This document shows positions 1-5,206 of a DNA stretch of 5,406 bases, one piece after another. Source of the stretch: Bacillota bacterium (GTDB taxonomy: Bacteria; Bacillota; Clostridia; Lachnospirales; Lachnospiraceae); contig JAEZHX010000084.1 of the NCBI GenBank assembly GCA_023436765.1, positions 1 through 5,406 of the forward strand, in the 5' to 3' direction. The translations under genes were made by a program, and so were the position numbers. Below the pieces are notes generated by a model, which was given only the letters and a program-made list of their open reading frames with translations, searched no databases and was not told where the DNA came from. Within the stretch, counting starts at the first letter, position 1; each line of letters begins with the position of its first letter.

Positions 1-2049
1 AAGGATCTTTCCAATATCGAGAATATTGATCAGTTTTCAGGCTTTACGGAGGAGCAGATCAAGTCACTGGTTGAGAATGGCTTTGTGGTGCTTCCTACGA
101 CAACAACCAGAATGCATTATACCTATGATTCGAATGTATACCAAGGGGTACCGAATTTTATCACAGCGGATTCCGTACTGCATACCTACCATCAGTTCTA
201 TGATAAATCACTGACGAATATTGAGTCAGCTTATCTCTATCAGGACCTGGATGTGCTGACTCTTCAGATGCTTAAGAACTCTCTGTTACTGTGGGAGGCT
301 TTGGAGGGCGAGGAGCTGAAAGCCCTGCAGGAGAGGAATATCGTCTATTATCTGATCGCCAGAATGTTGATCACGGAGCAAGCCGACAGTAAGGCAGTGT
401 ATCCGGGAGATAGTCCGGTAAAGGCTTCGGCTGTGCCGGAGAAGCTGTTTACCTTAGCCAACAGTGAATATTCACTGATTAAGGAAGCGGGAGGGTACAC
501 CAAATCTCCATATTTGGAATTTGAATTTGATTATTCACAGTTCAAGATCAGAGGGCATTATACGAGAAGTGAAGAGCTGGGAAGATTCTTTCAGACCATG
601 ATGTGGTTCGGAACGGTTCCCCTGTCCCTGATGGAGGGAAAGGAATTCCAGTATGAGAATACGGTCCAGTCGCTACTCATGTCGTATGCTACCTTCATGG
701 ATCAGGAGGGAAGCTGTCCGGCAGAGCGCTGGTCCAGAATCTATCAACCGACTGCCCAATACGTCGGGATAGCGGATGATATCGATACCTTTACAATGAA
801 TCAACTGAGGATAACAGTATTCGGTGACACAGAGGACCCGAATCTGTTCCTGGAACAGAGCTACTATGATAAGCTGAAGCAGGCAGTAGAGGTGCTTCCG
901 GAACCGAAGATCCAGGCAAAGCTGGAATTCACAGACACTCCGACCGGAAAGCAGTTCCGTTACATGGGGCAGAGATATATCCTCGATAGCTATGTCATGC
1001 AGAACCTGACAGAATCTATCTTAAGACCGTATCCCTCTGCACTGGATGTCATGGGAGTATTGGGAAGTAATACGGCTGAGCAGCTGTTATTTGATCACTA
1101 TAAGCCACAGAAGGCTTGGCCGAAATATACAGAACTATATCAGAAGATGAAGGGTGAAGTATCCTCCTATGGATTGGATACCTGGAATGATAATCTGTAT
1201 AATGGATGGATCTGGTCCATACAGGAGGCTTTGACCGAGTATGGATATGATTCCGGTATGCCGTTCTTTATGACCACGGATGCCTGGAAATATAAATCCC
1301 TGAATACAGCGTTAGGAAGCTATACGGAATTAAAGCATGATACGGTACTGTACGGAAAACAATCTGTTGCTGAGGCCGGTGGTGATATCAAGTATGCGGA
1401 TTATCACTATGTGGAACCGAATGTAGAGCTCTATGCGAAGCTGCTTTATCTGACGGATCATACAATCAAGGTGCTTACTGAGCAGGGGATGATGAATGAT
1501 AAGCTGGCGGAGGGAGCAAAGGAATACAAGGAGCTGTTGGAGCTTCTGATTGTATGCTCCGTGAAGGAACTAAACAATGAGATGCTGACCGAGGAGGAGT
1601 ATCGGCAGCTTCTCTCCTACGGAGGCACGCTGGAGTGGATCTCTATGCTCTTTCTGGAAGGTATCACGGGCGGCGCCTATTCGGACGCGGACATTACCGA
1701 CATGTTGGTCACGGATGTCGCAACCAATCAGGATACTTATGTCTCTCTGGGAACCGGTTATTTTGATGATATCTATGTGGTAATCCCCGTGGATGGTAAA
1801 CTGTACCTGTCCAGGGGTTCTGTCTATTCCCATTATGAATTCATCAGTGATACCAGACTGACGGATGAAGAATGGTGGAAGCTGCAGGGTATCGTCATTC
1901 ATCATGAGGAATACGGAGACTATCCGGAGTATACGGGACCCTCGGAGAACCTTCCTGAGCAGCCCTTCTGGACCAAAGAATTCAAAACAGACAGTAATGA
2001 AGTCAGAATCACACCCCTTGAAGTCAAATGGGACGCTATGGTGGAATAG
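1..2049 (+). CDS. DUF3160 domain protein, 5'-truncated by window edge
   Basis: The reading frame is open from the first base to a TAG at 2047-2049, giving 682 residues in the window. The beginning, where a signal peptide or lipobox would be expected, lies upstream. A GTG at 85 is not a credible start, because conserved-looking family sequence (SGFTEEQIKSLVENGF) precedes it. I recognise DUF3160 from a chain of signature segments, numbered from the window start: GVPNFITADSVLHTYH (49-64), RYMGQRYILDSYVMQNL near 320-336, a DVMGVLGSN segment after it, TTDAWKYKSLNTALGSY (425-441) followed by HDTVLYGKQ (446-454), YVEPNVELYAKL from 470, and YVVIPVDGKLYLSRGSVY (592-609). The protein ends after a LTDEEWWKLQ segment and a short tail. 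The family has no established biochemical function to my knowledge. Its members are generally predicted to be secreted or lipoproteins, which is known of the family and not visible here. The gene is followed by a phosphoesterase gene 130 bases downstream on the same strand. Family assignment is secure; function is unknown. Confidence 0.93.
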   Translation, partial: KDLSNIENIDQFSGFTEEQIKSLVENGFVVLPTTTTRMHYTYDSNVYQGVPNFITADSVLHTYHQFYDKSLTNIESAYLYQDLDVLTLQMLKNSLLLWEALEGEELKALQERNIVYYLIARMLITEQADSKAVYPGDSPVKASAVPEKLFTLANSEYSLIKEAGGYTKSPYLEFEFDYSQFKIRGHYTRSEELGRFFQTMMWFGTVPLSLMEGKEFQYENTVQSLLMSYATFMDQEGSCPAERWSRIYQPTAQYVGIADDIDTFTMNQLRITVFGDTEDPNLFLEQSYYDKLKQAVEVLPEPKIQAKLEFTDTPTGKQFRYMGQRYILDSYVMQNLTESILRPYPSALDVMGVLGSNTAEQLLFDHYKPQKAWPKYTELYQKMKGEVSSYGLDTWNDNLYNGWIWSIQEALTEYGYDSGMPFFMTTDAWKYKSLNTALGSYTELKHDTVLYGKQSVAEAGGDIKYADYHYVEPNVELYAKLLYLTDHTIKVLTEQGMMNDKLAEGAKEYKELLELLIVCSVKELNNEMLTEEEYRQLLSYGGTLEWISMLFLEGITGGAYSDADITDMLVTDVATNQDTYVSLGTGYFDDIYVVIPVDGKLYLSRGSVYSHYEFISDTRLTDEEWWKLQGIVIHHEEYGDYPEYTGPSENLPEQPFWTKEFKTDSNEVRITPLEVKWDAMVE

Positions 2050-2179
2050 ACTTAGATTACAGGAAAGTAAACCGGAGCATCAGTACTTTATATATCCCAT
2101 TATGGACGAATATCCATGGGGAAGGAGCGCTGCTGCCCCGGTTATCGCTTTAGGAAACCACATAAGGAGGAGGGACAAC
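2050..2179 (+). other. Intergenic leader upstream of phosphoesterase gene
   Basis: This 130-base gap carries two potential RNA hairpins that share bases and a strong ribosome binding site at its end. The first pairs CCCAT (2096-2100) with ATGGG (2116-2120), continued inward by GGA (2104-2106) with TCC (2113-2115). The second pairs GGGG (2118-2121) with CCCC (2136-2139), with a possible inner AGC/GCT pairing. Neither is followed by a T-run, so neither looks like an intrinsic terminator. A TATATA at 2089-2094 resembles a -10 box but has no recognisable -35 box at proper spacing. The DUF3160 and phosphoesterase genes may therefore share a transcript. Confidence 0.4.
2164..2170 (+). promoter_or_regulatory. 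Strong ribosome binding site for phosphoesterase gene
   Basis: AAGGAGG is a near-perfect Shine-Dalgarno sequence with 9 bases between it and the ATG at 2180. It decides the start: the open frame runs upstream to 1865 inside the DUF3160 gene, and an in-frame ATG at 2102 exists, but neither has a comparable site. Only the 2180 start places the signal peptide at the N-terminus. Confidence 0.9.
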
Positions 2180-4165
2180 ATGAAACATCAGTTTAGGAAA
2201 ACTATTCTTTTCACGATGATATTCAGCTTATTGCTCCAGATGGTTTACATACCACAGATTCCTGCGGCGGAGGAGACAGCTTCTGTCACGATATTATTCA
2301 CCCATGATCTGCACGGTAATTTCCTACCCTTTAAGGAGGAGAGGGAAGGCGGTGTGAAGCTGCTCGGCGGCTATGCCAGATTGCAGAGTGCGATTCTTGC
2401 GGAGAAAACCATCGACAGTGAAGCACTGCTTCTGGATGGCGGGGATTATTCCATGGGGACACCATTCCAGACGATATTTTCAAGTACTTCTCCGGAGCTT
2501 CGCTTAATGGGAAGGATGGGCTATGATGTGGTTACCCTGGGTAACCATGAATTTGATTACCGCCCGGAAGGACTGGCAGCTTCCTTAAATTCCGCAGTGG
2601 AGAGTGGGGACCACCTGCCATTCATGGTCCAGGGAAATACCCTATTCCCCGGGGATAAGGAAGGCAATTTGACTGCTTCCCTCACAGCTTTGAAGCAGGC
2701 CATGGACAGCTATGGCGTGAAGGAATATACCGTACTTACCAGAAAGGGTATTAAAATCGGTATCTTTGGTCTCATGGGGAAGGACGCTGCAGACCGTGCA
2801 CCGATGTCGGAGGTCGTTTTCGAGGATGAGATAAAGCATGCGAAGAGAATCGTAAAGACCCTGAAGGAGCAGGAGAAGGTGGATCTGATCATATGTCTTT
2901 CTCATACCGGAACCTCTGAGAATAAGAAGAGCTCCGAGGATGAGAAGCTGGCGAAGGAGGTTCCACAGATTGATGTCATCATAAGCGGACACACCCATAC
3001 GAAGCTGTCAGAGCCTATACTAATCGGGAATACGGTCATCGGTTCCAGTGAGGAATATGGTAAGAATCTCGGTGTTCTTAAGCTTTCCAGGCAGAGTGAT
3101 TCGACCTGGAAGCCGGATCGATACGAGTTAATTCCGATCGATGACAGCCTGACCGAGAATGAGGAGGTAGCAGGTCTGGTCTCGGACTATAAGCAGATCG
3201 TCCAAGCGGAATATTTTGATAAATTTGACCTAAAGTATGATGAAGTAGTTGCCACTACACCCTTCAATTTTCCGACTCAGAAAGAGACAGAGGACAACCA
3301 TGCGGAATCGCCCTTGGGAAACCTGATCAGTGATGCCTATCTCTATGCTGTGAAGCAGGCGGAGGGTGACGACTATATACCGGTGGATGTAACCATTGTT
3401 CCTGTAGGTACCATTCGCGGTTCCTTCTTTCAGGGAGATATTACAACAGCGGATGCCTTCAGTGTCAGTTCCTTAGGGATAGGAGCGGACAAAATGCCGG
3501 GGTATCCTTTGCTCTCTGTGTACCTGACAGGGAAAGAGTTAAAGACCATTGCCGAGGTGGATGCCTCGGTAACTCCGATTATGAATGACGCCCAGTTATT
3601 CCTCCATGGGCTCAAATATACCTTCAATCCTAACAGGTTGATCTTTAATAAGGTTACCGATTGCGCCCTGGTACGTCCGCAGCAGCTGACGGATCCTATC
3701 ACAGAGGATAATCTGGAGAAAATTGAGGATGATAAGCTCTACCGAGTCGTTGCCGGGCTATATTCCGCTCAGATGCTCTCTGTAGTTGGGGAAAAATCCT
3801 TCGGACTGCTGAAGCTGGAGCCGAAGACGAAGGAAGGACAACCGGTAACGGATTTTGAGGAACAGATTATTTATAGCACCGATGGCAATAGCAAAACAGA
3901 GTTGAAGGAATGGGCTGCAGTAGTGTCCTATCTGCAATCCTTCGAACCGGTGGATGGAGTTCCTACAGTTCCCTCCTATTATAACGAATTTCAGGGACGC
4001 AAGGTGGTTGATGATAATAAGAATATCCTGGCACGGTTATCCCACCCCAACCTGATCGCTTTGGCGGTTTATGGGATCGTGCTGCTGCTTACTGCGGTTC
4101 TTATTCTGCTGGTAAGAATGATTATAAGAAGGATACGCAGGAGAAGAAGGAACGGGGGAAAATAG
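2180..4165 (+). CDS. Membrane-anchored 5'-nucleotidase-family metallophosphoesterase
   Basis: This 661-residue protein belongs to the UshA/CD73/YfkN superfamily, whose members hydrolyse phosphoesters such as nucleotides or cyclic nucleotides outside the cytoplasm using two metal ions. A signal peptide (residues 1-29; basic start, hydrophobic 9-23, likely cleavage near IPA/A) is followed by the metallophosphoesterase domain. All expected metal ligands are visible: D43 and H45 (THDLHGN), D89 (DGGD), N122 (GNHEFD), H242 (LSHTG), H271 and H273 (SGHTHT). The H123/D126 catalytic pair is also present. The C-terminal nucleotidase domain spans roughly 350-575, with ESPLGNLISDAYLYA at 376-390. Its substrate motif reads PVGTIR (408-413) where relatives have NGGGIR, and I see no GGDGY-like loop. 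Residues 624-646 form a transmembrane helix followed by an Arg-rich tail (RMIIRRIRRRRR), so the enzyme is probably anchored at the outer face of the membrane with its C-terminus in the cytoplasm. There is no LPXTG sorting motif. Fold and catalysis are secure; the substrate is not known. Confidence 0.95.
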   Translation: MKHQFRKTILFTMIFSLLLQMVYIPQIPAAEETASVTILFTHDLHGNFLPFKEEREGGVKLLGGYARLQSAILAEKTIDSEALLLDGGDYSMGTPFQTIFSSTSPELRLMGRMGYDVVTLGNHEFDYRPEGLAASLNSAVESGDHLPFMVQGNTLFPGDKEGNLTASLTALKQAMDSYGVKEYTVLTRKGIKIGIFGLMGKDAADRAPMSEVVFEDEIKHAKRIVKTLKEQEKVDLIICLSHTGTSENKKSSEDEKLAKEVPQIDVIISGHTHTKLSEPILIGNTVIGSSEEYGKNLGVLKLSRQSDSTWKPDRYELIPIDDSLTENEEVAGLVSDYKQIVQAEYFDKFDLKYDEVVATTPFNFPTQKETEDNHAESPLGNLISDAYLYAVKQAEGDDYIPVDVTIVPVGTIRGSFFQGDITTADAFSVSSLGIGADKMPGYPLLSVYLTGKELKTIAEVDASVTPIMNDAQLFLHGLKYTFNPNRLIFNKVTDCALVRPQQLTDPITEDNLEKIEDDKLYRVVAGLYSAQMLSVVGEKSFGLLKLEPKTKEGQPVTDFEEQIIYSTDGNSKTELKEWAAVVSYLQSFEPVDGVPTVPSYYNEFQGRKVVDDNKNILARLSHPNLIALAVYGIVLLLTAVLILLVRMIIRRIRRRRRNGGK

Positions 4166-4651
4166 ATGGAAGACCAAATAAGAGAATACCGATTGGAAGA
4201 TATCCCTGCAATGACAGAGATCTGGAATACAGTAATCCGGGAGGGGAACGCCTTCCCCCAGCTGAATGAGCTGGACGAGGAAGGAGCGAAGACGCTCTTT
4301 GGGTCCCAGTCCTATACCGGAGTTGCAGTAGAGGACGGGGAGGTCCTTGGGCTCTATATCCTGCATCCGAATAATGTCGGGCGATGTTCCCATATCGCCA
4401 ATGCCTCCTACGCAATCAGGAAGGATTGCCGGGGTAAGGGAATCGGAGAGCTTCTGGTGCGGGACAGTCTGAAGAAGGGATGTGAGCTGGGTTTTCGGCG
4501 GATGCAGTTCAATGCGGTTGTCAGCACAAATCATGGAGCAATCCATCTGTACGAGAAGATTGGCTTTCATCGCCTGGGTACAATCCCCGAGGGCTTCCTC
4601 TTAGGGGATGGGACCTATGCCGATATCCTCTTATATTGGATTGAGTTATAG
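4166..4651 (+). CDS. GNAT family N-acetyltransferase, Mpr1-like motif
   Basis: This 161-residue cytoplasmic protein is a GCN5-related N-acetyltransferase, a family that transfers acetyl from acetyl-CoA to an amine. The N-terminal strand REYRLEDIPAM is typical. The acetyl-CoA pyrophosphate loop is visible as RGKGIG (89-94). The C-terminal motif N122-AIHLYEKIGF-134 matches the usual N..A..LYEK.GF pattern. The segment HPNNVGRCSHIANASY (67-82) closely resembles, from memory, the PGR(C/S)SH..NA segment of yeast Mpr1, which acetylates the toxic proline analogue azetidine-2-carboxylate. A small cyclic amino acid or related amine is therefore a possible substrate, but this is inference. The ATG abuts the previous stop codon (TAGATG), and a GGGGGA at 4154-4159 can serve as its ribosome binding site, so translation is probably coupled to the phosphoesterase. 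Family is secure; substrate is not known. Confidence 0.93.
   Translation: MEDQIREYRLEDIPAMTEIWNTVIREGNAFPQLNELDEEGAKTLFGSQSYTGVAVEDGEVLGLYILHPNNVGRCSHIANASYAIRKDCRGKGIGELLVRDSLKKGCELGFRRMQFNAVVSTNHGAIHLYEKIGFHRLGTIPEGFLLGDGTYADILLYWIEL
4583..4609 (+). other. Bulged hairpin inside GNAT coding sequence
   Basis: ATCCCC (4583-4588) pairs with GGGGAT (4604-4609). Directly inside, GAGG (4589-4592) pairs with CCTC (4597-4600) around the loop GCTT, leaving a TTA bulge at 4601-4603. This gives ten pairs, mostly G-C. It sits about 40 bases before the GNAT stop codon and encodes IPEGFLLGD. With no T-run after it, a terminator role is unlikely; it could slow ribosomes or shield the transcript end, or be incidental to coding. 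Confidence 0.35.
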
Positions 4652-4677
4652 ACCGGAGCGGCATCTTTGAACAGTTA

Positions 4678-4706
4678 CTGACAAGGCCGATAAGGGATCA
4701 GATAGC
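4678..4706 (+). promoter_or_regulatory. Weak candidate sigma-A promoter for DUF503 gene
   Basis: CTGACA (4678-4683) matches five of six bases of TTGACA. It is followed after 17 bases by GATAGC (4701-4706), which matches TATAAT at only three positions. The location, about 100 bases before the DUF503 start and after the end of the GNAT gene, is suitable. The poor -10 box makes this tentative, and the gene could instead be read from upstream. Confidence 0.2.
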
Positions 4707-4719
4707 TCTACGGATTTTA

Positions 4720-4731
4720 TCACTTAAGTGA
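4720..4731. repeat. Perfect 12-base palindrome TCACTTAAGTGA
   Basis: TCACTTAAGTGA is its own reverse complement, and two more matched pairs follow beyond one mismatch (TTATCAC...GTGAAAA). Its length and position upstream of a gene fit an operator for a dimeric repressor. As RNA it would give only a short weak hairpin. It is not tied to any regulator I recognise, and chance occurrence is possible. Confidence 0.35.
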
Positions 4732-4791
4732 AAACAGATCATACATATTCTAGAGGGACCGTCACCCGGAACCTTTATGGAAACGATATGT

Positions 4792-4801
4792 AGAAGGGTG
4801 G
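4792..4801 (+). promoter_or_regulatory. Ribosome binding site of DUF503 gene
   Basis: AGAAGGGTGG resembles the Shine-Dalgarno consensus. Its AAGGG core ends 6 bases before a TTG at 4805, while its GGTGG end lies 9 bases before the ATG at 4811. Spacing alone does not decide the start; the family's usual N-terminus favours the ATG. An in-frame TAA at 4802 rules out any start further upstream. Confidence 0.6.
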
Positions 4802-4810
4802 TAATTGACT

Positions 4811-5092
4811 ATGGTAATCGGAGCAGTCAGAGTAACGATTCATGTATCCTGGGTTCATTCCCTAAAGGAGAAACGCATGGTTGTAAAGAGTCTGTGTGCA
4901 AAGGTAAGGAATAGATTTAATGCCTCTATTGCAGAAGTGGATGCGCAGGATGTCCATCAAACTATCATACTCGGATTTGCCTGTGTTACATCGGATACGG
5001 CTCATGCGGACAGCATCTGTGACACGATCATTAATTTTATTGAGAGTAATACGGAGGGAAGTATTCAGGAAATCGAACGGGAGCTATTGTAA
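4811..5092 (+). CDS. DUF503 family protein (YlxP-like)
   Basis: This 93-residue protein matches DUF503 across its whole length. The N-terminus MVIGAVRVTIHV corresponds to the usual hydrophobic first strand. It is followed by HSLKEKRMVVKSL (16-28), RNRFNASIAEVDAQD (33-47), and LGFACVTSD.AHAD (54-67), all hallmark blocks, and a C-terminal helix ending in an acidic tail. B. subtilis YlxP is the reference member; in many Firmicutes its gene lies in the nusA-infB-rbfA region, and a link to translation or ribosome maturation has been suggested from that context. Here it stands between an acetyltransferase gene and a YcaQ-like gene, outside that operon. I chose the ATG at 4811 because family members usually begin M-hydrophobic-G; a TTG at 4805 would add two residues. 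Family is certain; molecular role is unclear. Confidence 0.93.
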   Translation: MVIGAVRVTIHVSWVHSLKEKRMVVKSLCAKVRNRFNASIAEVDAQDVHQTIILGFACVTSDTAHADSICDTIINFIESNTEGSIQEIERELL

Positions 5093-5175
5093 CCTGTATT
5101 TAGCTGCTAAGTGATTTAGTACTTCATTATATTTAAAGCATATACCTAAAAAGGCATCTACTGTGTATCACGATT

Positions 5176-5193
5176 TTCTTAAGAATTTAATTC
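5176..5193. repeat. Overlapping palindromes upstream of YcaQ-like gene
   Basis: TTCTTAAGAA (5176-5185) is a perfect palindrome, and GAATTTAATTC (5183-5193) is a second one around a central T, overlapping it by three bases. They lie 14-31 bases before the next start codon, a position where a bound protein could block transcription or ribosome access. AT-rich DNA makes such short palindromes common, so the call is tentative. Confidence 0.25.
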
Positions 5194-5195
5194 AC

Positions 5196-5202
5196 GGGGG
5201 AG
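5196..5202 (+). promoter_or_regulatory. Ribosome binding site of YcaQ-like gene
   Basis: GGGGGAG lies four bases before the ATG at 5207, a close but workable spacing. An in-frame TAA at 5180-5182 excludes starts further upstream and supports the 5207 ATG. Confidence 0.65.
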
Positions 5203-5206
5203 AAGA

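Larger units (their letters stand above)
4652..4810 (+). other. Intergenic region upstream of DUF503 gene
   Basis: About 160 bases without a supported gene. No stem followed by a T-run is present, so no terminator for the upstream genes is evident. Two weak promoter-like arrangements can be drawn: TTGAAC (4667-4672) with GATAAG (4689-4694) at 16 bases, and CTGACA (4678-4683) with GATAGC (4701-4706) at 17 bases. Both have poor -10 boxes. The clearest feature is the palindrome at 4720-4731. The DUF503 ribosome binding site lies at the end. Confidence 0.4.
5093..5206 (+). other. AT-rich intergenic region before YcaQ-like gene
   Basis: These 114 bases are clearly richer in A and T than the flanking genes. 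TTAGCTGCTAA at 5100-5110 is an interrupted palindrome, and two overlapping palindromes lie at 5176-5193. TATATT (5128-5133) matches TATAAT at five positions but has no good -35 box upstream. TTTAAT (5186-5191) also resembles a -10 box, but would start transcription inside the ribosome binding site. No terminator with a T-run is visible. A promoter for the downstream gene is likely here but cannot be pinpointed. Confidence 0.4.

Noticed and set aside
26..214. Short plus-strand open frame overlapping the DUF3160 gene
   Set aside because: It lies entirely inside the recognised DUF3160 frame and its protein has no recognisable features.
1570..1905. 111-codon open frame on the minus strand
   Set aside because: It is antisense to conserved DUF3160 sequence with no recognisable domain; explained as a coding shadow.
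2066..2094. Possible promoter with TATATA at 2089-2094
   Set aside because: No sequence resembling TTGACA occurs at 16-18 bases upstream, so it rests on an AT-rich hexamer alone.
1865..2179. Upstream extension of the phosphoesterase frame, including an in-frame ATG at 2102
   Set aside because: The frame is open by chance through the end of the DUF3160 gene and the gap. No Shine-Dalgarno precedes 2102, and the signal peptide would no longer be at the N-terminus. The ATG at 2180 has a strong AAGGAGG.
2642..2998. Minus-strand open frames of 118 and 60 codons within this stretch
   Set aside because: They are antisense to the metallophosphoesterase domain and show no domain signature.
4037..4570. 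177-codon open frame on the minus strand
   Set aside because: It is antisense to the end of the phosphoesterase and most of the GNAT gene, both firmly identified, and its translation shows no known motif or plausible start context.
4777..4917. Small open frame starting at ATG 4777 and running into the DUF503 gene
   Set aside because: It overlaps the DUF503 start in another frame, lacks a ribosome binding site and gives no recognisable peptide.
4920..5114. 64-codon plus-strand open frame overlapping the DUF503 gene
   Set aside because: DUF503 similarity is clear in the other frame across its full length; this frame is a shadow.
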